From Cryptomeria japonica (taxonomy: Eukaryota > Streptophyta > Pinopsida > Cupressales > Cupressaceae): a stretch of 64,000 nucleotides of DNA. The DNA is taken from contig NC_081412.1 of assembly GCF_030272615.1 (NCBI RefSeq), positions 671,610,852 through 671,674,851 on the forward strand. The letters are read 5' to 3'. Of the stretch, positions 1 through 11,714 are shown one piece after another. The first letter of the stretch is position 1, and the number at the start of each line of letters is the position of its first letter. Below the pieces are notes generated by a model. That model was not told the DNA's origin and ran no database searches. It worked only from the letters and a program-made list of their open reading frames with translations. The position numbers and the translations under genes were made by a program.

Positions 1-568
1 CATCTATCTGTGTGTATTATTTTCAGACAAACTATGGTGAAGGAAATGAGATTTATTGGGTATTTTATATTATTATGAATTTTAAAATCTTTAGAAATAA
101 ATCATCAAAAATTTAAGATTAGTTGATCTATCAAACCAGCAGTAAGGAGATAGAGTGTATCTCATTGTAATGGACACACAAAAGTTAACCCAACAAAATT
201 AGGGAACTGTTTTTTTTGTTGGATTATGCATTGTAAATATGTTAATATTTTACATTGATTATTACAATTTACATTAATAAAAGTTAAAAGATAAAAAAGA
301 AATGTTCCAATTAAAAATAAAATATAATTTTCAAATATTAAGTAATAACAAATGTTAAGTCGTGATGCAATACATATCTTTTTATGTATTAATTAAACTA
401 ATATAAACTTCTATTGCATATTCAATTAGAAAAATTAATTTGAGATATCTTATTTATTAGAAATTATTCAAATAAATATAATAATTTTTAAATAACTTTA
501 AAATAGAGAAAAATAGGATGTTCTTTGATATGATGTAATATTTAACTGATTATAGTATGATATAAATA
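1..568. other. AT-rich intergenic sequence, no gene seen
   Basis: I see no open frame of useful length, no RNA gene and no clear repeat here beyond short A/T runs. The last part contains two copies of 'atatttaactgatta' (about 538-553 and 571-586); the second marks the start of the tandem unit that follows. Confidence 0.6.
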
Positions 569-1908
569 TAATATTTAACTGATTAGTCTTTGGGCACCTT
601 TGCTTCTAGCAGAGCTGTCCTCTAATAAAATACTCTTGATATCATGTTTGCCTTTCATATACCTGTATTTAAGATGAATGGTGTGTGAAAAGCACTTTGG
701 GGCTTGGTTGTGTGCAAAGGGAGGTATAAAACTTCATTGATAATGACTTAAACCCGTTTGTTGATTTGCAATGGTTGAAAACATTTGCGATATGAATGTG
801 AATTGTCTGAATGATGTGGTCAAAAGTAGGACATCATAAGGAGATGCCTACATGCTTAGAAAGAACATATCTTTTGCAATAAGTTTTATGATCTATGTTG
901 ATCAGAATAAAATTTGAAAACTCTTGGAGACCTTTCCAATGAGCTAAACGGCTCGTAATTTCGAGTCTCGTGTAGAAAGTTATGCCTAGTTAAAGTTAGG
1001 ACAAATTTTATATAGTTTTTTGAAAAATTACATAGTTTAAGATTTTATTATGTAATAAACAAATGTGACTGTTGGACTTCGATTCTCAAGAGGTTTTTGT
1101 GACCCTTGGAATCTCATGAACTTCTATATGTTGGATTTTCGAATGGAATAGATTTTTTTTTGGCTTGCTTCAATTCTGTACCTACAGTGTTGTGGAGTTT
1201 TTGTTCAGAACCTGCGCTGTTGTGGATGTACAAGATAATAGAGAATTGGAGCAAGCCAAAAAAATAATCTATTACATTCGAAAATCCAACATATAGAAGT
1301 TCATGAGATTCCAAGGGTCACAAAAACCCCTTGAGAATCGAAGTCCAACAGTCACATTTGTTTATTACATAATAAAATCTAAAACTATGTAATTTTTCAA
1401 AAAACTATAAAATAATTGTCCTAACTTTAACTAGGCATAACTTTCTGCATGGGACTCAAAACGAAAACAAAGGGACCAATGCTGGAACACTTACAATATT
1501 TGTTGCAGGTGAAGAGAACAACAAGCTCATTTCTCACAACTCCAAATCCACCCTTGCATTCTTAGATAGGAACTACGCTGCCCTGTAGCACTTATTGTAA
1601 TTGTTAATTCAAGAATTTAAATTTGAATCTTTGGAGACATATTGGGAATGACTTTTATAGCCGAGTCTCCATGCTCATGTATGATATAGCCGAGCATATT
1701 GAAGAGGTTGGGATGTTAATTTGTCTTGCAGTGGTAGTAATTGATACATAGTAATAAGAATGCATCAAGTGATAAGCCAAGTAACGTAGCTAGGATCATA
1801 ACCTTTTCTTGATCATTCAATCGAACGATTTGGTTTTTGATTTGGTCTTTAGAGGTAGTCGATTCTGAAGCTAGAACATCATTAGTTTTATCATTATTAT
1901 CATCATTA
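569..1908 (+). repeat. Tandem duplication, unit A (carries foldback insert)
   Basis: This unit starts near 'atatttaactgattagtc' and ends near 'catcattat' just before the same start sequence recurs at 1911. Two blocks, about 569-898 and about 1472-1908, match unit B (1909-2727) almost base for base. Unit A is longer because 899-1471 holds an inverted-repeat element where unit B has about 50 bp of unrelated sequence. No coding potential was recognised. Confidence 0.85.
953..1462. mobile_element. Foldback / MITE-like inverted-repeat element
   Basis: The left arm (about 953-1177) and right arm (about 1242-1462) are imperfect reverse complements over roughly 220 bp, with a loop of about 64 nt. 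For example 'ggattttcgaatg' at about 1131 matches 'cattcgaaaatcc' at about 1275, and 'gcctagttaaagttagga' near 985 is mirrored near 1418. The loop contains two diverged copies of 'cctacagtgttgtgga'. Comparison with unit B indicates an insertion, with a small local deletion at the junction. No transposase is present, so the element would be non-autonomous. A transcript could fold into a long hairpin. The family is not identified. Confidence 0.8.
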
Positions 1909-2727
1909 TAATATTTAACTGATTAGTCTTTGGGCACCTTTGCTTCTAGCAGATCTATCCTCTAATAAAATGCTCTTGATATCGTGTTTTGTCTTTCATA
2001 TACCTGTATTTAAGATGAATGGTGTGTGAAAAGTACCTTGGGGTTTGGCTGTGTGCAAAGGGAGGTATAAAACTTCATTGATAATGACTTAAACCCGTTT
2101 GTTGATTTGCAATGGTTGAAAACATTTGCGATATGAATGTGAATTGTCTGGATGATGTGGTCAAAAGTAAGACATCATAAGGAAATGCCTGCATGCTTAG
2201 AAAGAACATATCTTTTGCAATAAGTTTTATGATTTATGTGGTTTCTTCTAGCTGTTCAAATCAATATTGAGCATCTCTGGCGGGGACCATGAGAGCAATG
2301 CTAGAACACTTACAATATTTGTTGCAAGTGAAGAGAACAACAAGTTCATTTCTCACAACTCCAAATCCACCCTTGCATTCTTAGGGAGGAACTGCGCTGC
2401 CTTGCAACACTTGTTGTAATTGTTAATTCAAGAATTTAAATTTGAATCTTTGGAGACATATTGGGAATGACTTTTATAGCCGAGTCTCCATGCTCATGTA
2501 TGATATAGCCGTGCATATTGAAGAGGTTGGGATGTTAATTTGTCTTGCAGTGGTAGTAATTCATACATAGTAATAAGAATGCATCAAGTGATAAGCCAAG
2601 TAACGTAGGTAGGATCATAACCGTTTCTTGATCATTCAATCGAACGATTTGGTTTTTGATTCGGTCTTTAGAGGCAGTCGATTCTGAAGCTAGAACATTA
2701 TTAGTTTTATCATTATTATCATCATTA
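1909..2727 (+). repeat. Tandem duplication, unit B (shorter, no foldback)
   Basis: This is the second copy of the unit at 569-1908 and lacks the foldback insert. It begins 'atatttaactgattagtc' and ends 'tcatcattatggg'. It keeps about 50 bp ('gtttcttctagctg' onward, near 2240-2285) that were lost or replaced in unit A. The copies differ by scattered single-base changes only, so the duplication is not very old. No gene is recognised. Confidence 0.85.
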
Positions 2728-4837
2728 TGGGATGAGAAGAAAAAATCAAATATCAATCTATCACGATTTTAAAGGCATTTCATCTGTATCAGCATTGCAT
2801 TCTGCAAATGATTTAAACAATGAACTCTATCATATCTAGCTAGGAAAGTTGTATATCGTTTGATAGTATAATATGAATAGTTTATGTAGGGGTAATCTAA
2901 GAGTTGCCATAAACCATCATCATGCTATCAAACTTGAAATATTGTTATATTAAATTATTTTACCATTAACAAACTATCATTGATGTCGAGAATGACATAT
3001 ATGTAGCCAATCATACTTAATGTGGGTCCATATGGGGTCAAATTGTGTAATGAAATAATAAAGTAATCTCCGTTTTGCATAAATAATTTTATTCTATAGA
3101 TATTAAGAAGTTGATAGACTTAGAATCTAAGAACTCAATGCGTCATACTTGGCCAATAAAGCTTGAATGCCAATGTTACGTAATGATCTAATTAATTATA
3201 GAATTGCAACAAAACATGGAGATTTAAAGAATGTGTAAGAATATAAAGATAAGGGAGAGAAACATACATACATTAATATGATGTGTCAATTATATGGAAA
3301 GACGCTTGTATGTATGAATGTATGTGCACAGAATGCACATACATGTATAGATGCAATGTGGCAAGAAGTAACACTTGCTTACATAAATATGGATGTGAAA
3401 GGTTAATATGAATCATGATGAGGATTTTAACTCTTGAGAAGTCCTTTGCATGAATTATGAATACATTCAAATTGAAATTAAAATTTTACTAAATAACAAC
3501 CACTTGAGTCTAAAGTAGCTTTCTATGAGTAGTTGATATAATGCAATTTGCAAGTCAAAGTGGTTAAGTCCACCTAGTCAATTGAACCAAAACAAGATTA
3601 AAGATGAACAAGTAAAGTAGGGTGGTGAAATATGACAATACGTTATACATTCTTGCAATTATATTAAACCTTTGGCCAAGGTGGCACAATGTTTCCCATA
3701 TGCACCATCAGCTCACACTTCCTTATTTAGGAGGTACCTATAGTGTGTGACCAACTAGAGTTGTGTAGGTTCTAAACACCATACTCAAATGGAAATGAGA
3801 CATAGTCTTGTGTTTGCATCCCAATGAAAGATGGGGCCACTTCGACAAGGAAGGTGTGCTAGAGACTGCTAGGTTTGTGGTTGGATGTAAATTACCCTAA
3901 TGATGTTGTACCTCCCGCAAAATAAGCTAAGACATGTATGATATTATAGATTGGAAAGTAAAACATCAGTAAGTTCTAATCTTCTCATTTACTTATTGCA
4001 TTTTAATTTATGTTTAAAGAAAAATATAATTTACTTTTTACTTATGTAATTTCACTCAAATAACATTTGATTTCAATTTAATTCTTGATTGAGAATAGCT
4101 AGAAAAGCTTAAAACAAAATATTTATAAAAAGTTGGAATTTTATTTTTAGCAATAGAAAAGTAATTTGTTCTTATGGTTTTATTTATTCATAAATAGCAT
4201 ATTACATATATGTTATTAGAGTTATTGGGTTAAACATTGGACCTAGGAGATCCCCATCACTACATCTAGAATTGAAAATTGAAACCAAAACATGTGCCAT
4301 TTTACATAATGTGGATTTCCCCAACCCAATAGAAAAATATCCATGATCAAAACTCATCTTTCAATGGATGATCAGAACCAAATACAATTACTTTAACTGG
4401 TCACCCCTATTTGACACTAAAACATTAGCATAAGCTATTGTACAACTTCAAAGAGAAAGGCGCAAAAGCCTATCTTTGGTGATGAAAACAAATGAATCTT
4501 CCACCACCATTAAAACAAGACCAAAACCTAAATCTTCTTTGAAACCTCCTTTGAAAAATGAATTGTAATGAAAGGTCAAAAAGACCACTATGTCACTATG
4601 TCACTAGTGATGGGAAAGAAGAGCCTGTCACTAGTGATGATTACAGCTCTTAGATAGAGTTATTTTAATTGTAATAAAAATTTGATTAGTGTGTAAACAT
4701 TTTGTTATTAGCAATAAAATTTAAGTTTTTATTGCGTACATAACTTTATGGTTATTTACTTTTTAGTTGTAATGTAATGCACGAAGAATATAAAATAGAA
4801 TATTCTTAAACATTCTTAGGGAAGAGAACAATAAACA
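2728..4837. other. Intergenic sequence, no gene recognised
   Basis: AT-rich non-coding sequence. Minor features are alternating 'atgtatg/catacata' runs around 3260-3350 and two copies of the palindrome 'tcactagtga' at about 4603 and 4637. The last part probably belongs to the 5' leader of the Gypsy gag that starts at 4838, but I cannot delimit an LTR. Confidence 0.5.
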
Positions 4838-6086
4838 TGGACAATTGTAGAAATGATATTGGGGGATATGAACCCATAGACACCCTCATGGCTAATTTTG
4901 ATCAAATTTTGACTATGATGAACCAAAGTTAGGCTAACTCGTGGATATCTAATAATGGCTTATGAGTCAACATGGAACCAAAGAGGAAGAATAAGAATTC
5001 CAACAAAGGGAGAACTTCAATAGGCATGAACATACCAAGTATAGTGAGAATTAAGGAGAACACTCGAAAGATCAAATTGAACTTGAAATGTGCAAATAGT
5101 TGGATCCTGAGTTAACACATGATATGAAGAAGGCTGCTCCTCCTCAATTTGAGCGATAAATGTTGGGAGATGTCCTCAAAGCCTAGTTGACATAAATAGA
5201 GAATTATTTTGAGAATAGAAACTATTTATAAAGTACCAAAGTAGTTTGGGGAGATTTGCAATTGTTCAAAGAGACAACCACATTGTGGGATAATAAAAAG
5301 TGTGAGTTATGTCTAAAACTAACCTTCATGACATGGAAACTATTCATGAAAATATTTAGACAAATATAGCCATCCCAACTTTTCTTTGACTAGAACTAAC
5401 AAACTTTCAAGAACTCAAGCAAGGGGAGTTTATAGTCAATGAATTCTAGGAGTTCACACAATTGTTAAAATGTGTGCCTCGGTATAAAGAAGATGAATGA
5501 TTTCAGATCTGAAAATTCATCATGGGTCTTAACAAATGCATCAGTGGAGTAGTAGATGTCCTAGAACCTACTATTATGGATTAGGTTTATGAGAAGGCAG
5601 CAAGACAAGAACAACAAATTAAAAAGGATTATTTCATTAGAGATAGGAGTTGAAAGAAGGCTATATGGACTCATTCATCTCAACCTTTCAAAAGGAAGTG
5701 TGAAAAACATGAATCTAGAAAGAAGAGTGAAAACGGATACAAGGGAACTAAACAAGATAAGAAAAGATATAATAATTCTAAAAAGGAAGGGAATTCCTCT
5801 TTCAAGGTTACCAAAAGGAGAGGACCACTAGGTGGATGCTTTACCTATGGTGGAGATTATTATGGAAACTAATGTATAGCCAAGAACCAATGTGGGCAAA
5901 AATAAATAATTCTACTACTATCACAACAAACAAATTTTGAGCAAAGGATCCATGTGACTCTAGATAACAAATAGGAAACATTTTAGATCACACAAATTGA
6001 AACAATATATATGTTAGATGAGAACCAAGTCACTATTCTTGCACAAAGCATCGCCAAAGAATTTTTTTTAGAACTCAAGTTATTAA
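4838..6086 (+). pseudogene. Decayed Ty3/Gypsy gag (capsid + degenerate CCHC)
   Basis: From ATG 4838 the frame reads a Gypsy-style Gag interrupted by several stops. The capsid-like part (about 5125-5590) has the family order: an 'APPQFER' start, an 'IENYFENRNY' helix, 'LWDNKKCEL', 'LTFMTWKLF' and a downstream 'KQGE' patch. A Lys/Arg-rich linker follows (5589-5831), then a broken zinc knuckle near 5840-5870 in which the second Cys of C-x2-C has become Tyr. In the family Gag packages element RNA in virus-like particles; this copy cannot encode a whole protein. The following protease piece (6928-7270) belongs to the same element. Family assignment rests on motif order by eye. Confidence 0.65.
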
Positions 6087-6091
6087 GTAGG

Positions 6092-6922
6092 TGATGCAAG
6101 AGCATCCCTAGTTCTTGACAATCTTGCATCAACCAAAAAATACATTTACATTTCAGTTTGTTTTCTATTCAGTTTGGCCTTGCAGTTTCAACATTCTATT
6201 TTGTGTTTTGTCAAATTTGTTCATTGGATCTTGTGGAGCTAGACTTTGTTCGTGCATGTGTTTATCTACCTTATCCTAGGTCCATGGGTTATTTGGATTT
6301 TTTTTTGACAAGTTATTGATTTCAAAATATGGGACGGGTTTCTAACTTGTGCAGTGGAGCCACTTAGACGTATTTACTAATGGAGAATCTTGCAGATCAT
6401 TTATGTAGCTTGCAGAGCCTAATTTCATATCCTAAAATGTTCTTTAGTTTGTGGTCGGCCTTCCTCTAGGTCTGCACATCATTTTACATTGTTTCTAGAG
6501 GAATTATTTTGGCAGAGGCTGGATTAGTTGTTCTTAATGTTACACCTTGTTTATTGGCAATTGTTTTCATCTTAGGCCGATGTGGATAATCCTAGAGGTG
6601 AATATCATATAAATCAATGTGACTAAGCATATGGTAGATAGTTGGAGGACATACAAAAATAATCAAAAAATTTTGAGATTTGGAGTTGGCTTGGATTTTG
6701 GCTTGAGCCCAGTTATTGTATTTTGAGCATGTTTGTAATCAAGCCTATGTGTCAAATGTGAAAGCCTGCATGTCGTCAACCAATTTGTATTTGAATTCCA
6801 TGATATAAAATAGGTTTGATTCTGCATTGCCTTCATCACATTGTTTTTCTTCTGTTGTGTTTACTCTTGTTGCCTGGTCCGAACTGTTCTCTTTGAGGAC
6901 TCTCTCGACCATGAATTCTTTA
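6092..6922 (+). mobile_element. Probable solo LTR inside the Gypsy fragment
   Basis: This 831-bp block separates the gag and protease parts of the Gypsy relic. It begins TG and ends TA, and is flanked by 'gtagg' at both 6087-6091 and 6923-6927, which fits a 5-bp target-site duplication. It has no coding potential and is T-rich like many plant LTRs. The first 40 bp contain the inverted repeat 'tgatgcaaga...tcttgcatca' (6092-6101 and 6122-6131). I found no second copy in the window, so LTR status rests on the ends, the duplication and the interrupted host frame. The orientation given is arbitrary. Confidence 0.5.
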
Positions 6923-6927
6923 GTAGG

Positions 6928-7270
6928 CTGCTAAAAAGGGCTAGTTGAATGGCCAAACCTTAGACTAGAGAATATGCCAATAAGTCAAGAGCTTAGCTAG
7001 AGCAATATTTATTTCAAGCCAAGGTTGAATTTTTGGGATTAGCAACTAAGGTCAATTTGTATGTAGCACCCTTAGGTTCCCATTATTTGATACTAGGAAT
7101 GAATTGGTTATGGAGGTATAGGGCTAAGGTAGACTGATTTATAAAATAGTACAATGTTTGGATGGCCTTCAAAATGAGGTGTATATCTAAGGATATCAAT
7201 GAGAGGTCAAGGTACCACAAATTTATGCTATGCAGTTGAAGTGGAGTAATAGAAATAAATGTCAAGATTC
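6928..7270 (+). pseudogene. Ty3/Gypsy aspartic protease fragment
   Basis: Around 7060-7125 the forward frame reads 'APLGSHYLILGMNWLWRYRAKVD', which fits the C-terminal half of Gypsy retropepsins (the conserved L-G-x-x-x-I-L-G-M-x-W-L block). Downstream text ('MAFKMRC', 'LQLKWSN') follows the usual spacer before reverse transcriptase. Stops interrupt the frame, and no DTG/DSG active-site triplet is readable upstream, probably because the 6092-6922 insertion lies close to it. No reverse transcriptase follows, so the element is truncated here. Confidence 0.6.
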
Positions 7271-7854
7271 AATGAATGGGTGATAAGACATGTGAAGAGG
7301 ACATGATTACAAATTTATATTATGATCCATGTGAACAAGTTTGGTGGTTAGGATTAGATAGAAGAGGATAATGAATTAATTATATTTATTTAATTAATAG
7401 TTGAAAAAGGTGGGATTAGTGTGATTAAATAAATAATTATTATTATTTAACTCTAGGAAAGAAAAGGCTAATGAAATAGTTAAATAAATAAAAATATGTA
7501 TTTAATTAAGTTAGGATATTTTTAGATGTTTACAATTCCTTTAAATTGAGTTTTGAATGAAAAGCATCCTAGATCATATGCAAATTGAGAAATGAGAATT
7601 AATGTCAAAACCATGTCAAATGGATCAACAAAAAAATAGTCCATTAAAGCCAAAAAGTTAGGAAAATTTCATAATTAAAAAATTTTGCTCACATTTTATG
7701 AAACACAAAATTGACTCACAGTTTGTCCATGAAATGTGCTCACATTTTATGAAAGATAAAACATGAGTGTATTTCATGTTCCACATAACACAAGAACGTT
7801 TTGTGCAACATGAAGTGTGATGTTCTATAAAATATAAAACATCTCTCTCCACTC
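7271..7854. other. AT-rich non-coding sequence
   Basis: Rich in 'ttaattaa/aaataaat' around 7365-7510. The 17-bp string 'gctcacattttatgaaa' occurs twice (about 7687 and 7738). No gene is visible. It may be remnant retrotransposon sequence. Confidence 0.45.
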
Positions 7855-8696
7855 TTTTTCTCACAGCTCTCTACCTAACTCTTCCTCTCTCTCTACCACT
7901 ACCTCCCTCTAACCTGCCTCTCTCTCTCTCTCTTACTCTTACTGACCCCCCTCTCTCCCTTCATTTATATACCTCCTTAACTCTCTAACCCACACTCCCT
8001 TCCTTCTTCCTTCCCTGTCTACTATTTTTCTCACCTCTCTAACTCTCTACCTCTCTATTTATCATGCTCTCTCTAAATTTCTATCTCTGCTATTTTTAAC
8101 CCTCCCTACCTCTCATTCCCTCCCTCCCTCCTCTCTACTCTTTTTCTCATCTCTCTCCTACCTTTCCCTCATTGCTTCCTTCTCTATCTACCATTTTTCT
8201 CACTTCTCTCTCTACTACTCCCTTCATACCTCCATTCTCTACTCTTCTTCTCACCTATACTATCTCTCTCCCTCTCTCCCTCTCCAAATCTCTCTCTCAT
8301 TGTCTCTTTGTCTACACTTTTTTCTCATATATTTCTCTCCCTCTCTAACTCTCCCTCCCTCTGTACTAACTTCCCCACTCTATTCTCACATATCTTTATA
8401 CATAATTCTCCCTCTCCCTCTTTATTATCAATCCTCTCTATACCTACCTATCTCTCCCTTACTACTCTAACTTTCCCTACCTCCCTATCTCTCTCAATGT
8501 ATCTATCTACCTCTCTATGAATCTCCCACCCAACTCTCTCTCCTACCTTTTCTGGTCTCTTTTTCACATCTCTCCCTTTCTCTCTTCCTCTCTACCTCTC
8601 TCACTTCCTACCTCTCACTCACTACCTACACCCCATCTCCCTTTCTCTCCTCATCCCTCCCTCCCCCTCACTCTCCCCCTCCTTTCCTTTTTTCTC

Positions 8697-8700
<4 letters not shown>

Positions 8701-8788
<88 letters not shown>
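8701..8788 (+). repeat. (CT)44 microsatellite
   Basis: A pure CT run of 88 bp within the polypyrimidine tract. Confidence 0.95.
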
Positions 8789-8790
<2 letters not shown>

Positions 8791-8864
8791 ACATACATCT
8801 ACCTCCCTTTCTACTAAATTGTCTCTCAATATTTATCTTCATGTCGCTCACAATGAATCTCCCC

Positions 8865-8866
<2 letters not shown>

Positions 8867-8958
<92 letters not shown>
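8867..8958 (+). repeat. (CT)46 microsatellite
   Basis: A second pure CT run of 92 bp, separated from the first by 78 bp of mixed sequence. The length may be affected by sequencing or assembly slippage. Confidence 0.95.
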
Positions 8959-8960
<2 letters not shown>

Positions 8961-10020
8961 TTGTCTCCCTCTCTAAATATCTCTCTTGTACCCACTCTAC
9001 TCTTATTCTCATCTCTCACTATCTCTCTCCCTCTATAATTCTCATTGACTCTCTCTTTCTCTAACTCTCTCTTTGTCTCTCTATTTCTCCCCCTTCCTAC
9101 CTCTCACTCCCTTTGTGCCTTCTTTACTATCTACTCTTTTCTCATCTCTCTCTCTCTATATCACTCCATCTCTACTATTTTTTTGAATCTTCTTTGTATC
9201 TCTACCTCTAACCAACTCCCTACCTCTCTCCTTCATTCTCTACATTTTTTCTCAGCCTTTCTCTATCTCTCTCTTTCCCTATTTAACTCCCTCTCACTCT
9301 CTCTCACTCTCTCTCACTCTCTCTCAATTTATATGTCTCTCTTCTTACTCACTCCTCGCACTTTCCCTTTCTTCTCTATTTCTCACCTATCTCTCTATCT
9401 CTCCCCTATCTTCTCTTTTTACCCTTTCTTTCTCACATCTCTATCTATCTCTAGTTCCCTTATTTCTCTCTCTTTCTCTCCTTCCCTACTTGATCTCTCT
9501 CCTTTGTGTTATCTCTCATTCTCCATGTGTCCTCTCTCTCTACTTCTTGCCTTCCATCCTTACCTCTCTGTGTATTTCTTCCTCTCTATCTCTTTTCCTC
9601 TTTATGTTTCTCTAAATTTCTCTATTTATCTCCCTCCCTACCTATCACTCTCTCCCTCCTATGCTCAATAATATTTTTCTCACCTTTCTCTCCCTATCTC
9701 CTTTCCTCTCTACACTTTTTCTCACCTCTCTATGTTTCTCTATCTAAATCTCTCGCAATATCTGAATGTCTATCTTCCTCTCCCTCTCCCTTCCTCTAAT
9801 CCCTAAATCTCCATATATTCACCTATCTACCCCTCCAACTCTCACTCACTTCCCGCATCCTTTCCATTATACTATATTTATCACCCACGTCTCTATCTAT
9901 CTCTCTTTTTGTACATCTCCTTCTCTACCTCCTTCTCTCTCTACCCTTTTACTCACCCCTCTATCTCTCTACTACTGCCTCCCTCCCTCTCCACTCTTGA
10001 CCCTGCCTTTAAATATCTCT

Positions 10021-11643
10021 CTCTATGAATATATAAAAAAGAATATTTTCATAATTATTTCATAGCTCCACCTTACACTTGTAGTAATTTGAAGAAATTC
10101 CATATCTTTTGTTCAAACTTACATCTTCATTTGGAAGTTGGCAATATTTCTTTTTTATTCTTCTAAATCCCTCTCCAGATTTATTTTTCTCCATTTCAAT
10201 GAACTCACTATTTAATAGTTTATAGAAACTATTGGTGAAAACTTTATTATTTTAATTTTTCCTTGACAAAAAGAAATCTAGCCCTAAATTTATTTTCAAT
10301 CTATGCAAGTGAGACATGATTGCCCTTGTAAACTAATTTTATCATAATTCAAACAAATTTCCAATGGATATGTGATCATCCCTATAAAATGATTTTACTT
10401 ATTTTGTGAATCCTAATTGAACTACAAAATTACTTCCAAGGGACTAATTGAAACAATGAATGATCTTTCCTTTGAATATTTAAATTAATGTGTAAATTCA
10501 TCTAAGGATAATGCAAAAATATTACATATAATTTGATTGAGTAAAATATTCTTCATGATGAGCAACTACAACATTTTGATGTGAAAAACCCGTGACAACA
10601 AAAGTTTACAAAAAATAGACTTTACTTTGACAACTAATTTTGATACTTAAAGATGATTGAGGCATTTGCAACTGAGGATAATTGACTCAAAAAAGATATT
10701 AAGATAGAGGAAGTCAACACATAGTGATTCTTCCTTATTTGATAAAAATGAAAAATTTTAAACCTTGATCAAGTTAAAAATGGGGCAAATCGATATATAA
10801 AATGTCTTCTCTAAATCATTTGAAAGATCCACTTATACATGGAAAGGGTATACCAAGAAAATTCACCTAGATTGAGACATGTAATTTTTTCTCATTAGAG
10901 ATGATGAAATCTTTAGTCCAAGTTGAGAAGAAAAGCAAAGAAAAATAGACAAACTAGGGGTCATGTTTAAGAAAGGCCTCGACATGGTTGGATACAACAA
11001 ATTAGGAAAAAAATAATGGCAAGGTTATGGTGGTGGGATCACAAAATATCATATTAAAGTAAAGTTTTCTAACTAGTGATATACATTGCAAATTCAAGGA
11101 TGATAAGAAGCATATTATGAAGTGTTTCAATAGACATATCCCATGGAACACCTTGGACAAAAAATTCCTGGCCTCTTGAGTGGAGGTATAATTGTTAACA
11201 CCATTGAATCTTCGGCTCGATCAACAATCATAAAGTGATGAAAGATAGAGGTGATTTAAAGAGTTAAAAAATGTTCACAAATGTAATAAATTAAAGATAT
11301 ATGAATAAATAAAAACTAACAAAGCCAACTACTGCTTCCTAATATAATATGACATGAAGAATACACAAGCCCAAACCCAACAAAACGAAAATTCTTTCAC
11401 TTCATATATATATATATATACTATTTTCCTAATCTTTTATTTGAAAATATTTGAAACTTTAATTATTTTAATAATTAAAAAATAAACATCAACTAGAAAT
11501 AGTTTTATTTCACAATTACGACATAGTTGTTTCTCTCGGCCTAGTTGAGGCGAGACAAATGGACTACTTGAGCTTTTGCATGTTGAGGCTTTATTATGAA
11601 TTTCTTATATTTTATATAAACATTAGATTGGAGGAATTACACA
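10021..11643. other. Intergenic region upstream of the TNL gene
   Basis: AT-rich with no recognised coding sequence. It contains an (AT)n run at about 11405-11420. No second gene, LTR end or RNA gene was recognised. Confidence 0.5.
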
Positions 11644-11674
11644 GCGCGCGCGCGCACACATATATATATATATA
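11644..11674 (+). promoter_or_regulatory. Compound (GC)6-(AC)2-(AT)n run just upstream of the TNL start; possible TATA region
   Basis: Alternating GC (11644-11655), AC (11656-11659) and AT (11660-11674) dinucleotides follow directly on one another, ending 40 bp before ATG 11715. The AT part could serve as a TATA element, and the alternating purine-pyrimidine GC part is the kind of sequence that can adopt Z-DNA. A TATA-like 'tttataaa' also overlaps 11708-11715, so the true transcription start and ATG are uncertain. This is inference; no transcript evidence is available. Confidence 0.35.
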
Positions 11675-11714
11675 CAGAAGTCTTAGGTTGCTTGTCTTCA
11701 CTAACCGTTTATAA

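Larger units (their letters stand above)
7855..10020 (+). repeat. Polypyrimidine (CT-rich) satellite-like tract, about 2.2 kb
   Basis: The plus strand is almost entirely C and T, built of degenerate 'ctctctccctctct', 'ctacctctct' and 'ctctacyytttttctcacctctct' modules. The phrase 'ctttttctcacctctctc' recurs many times with variation, suggesting expansion from a longer ancestral unit and not simple dinucleotide slippage alone. Open frames across it encode only Ser/Leu/Pro low-complexity peptides and are not genes. The tract ends about 1.7 kb upstream of the TNL start codon. Confidence 0.9.

Noticed and set aside
8308-10065. Several long open frames encoding Ser/Leu-rich peptides
   Set aside because: They are translations of the CT-rich repeat tract, low-complexity in every frame, with no domain or splice signal.
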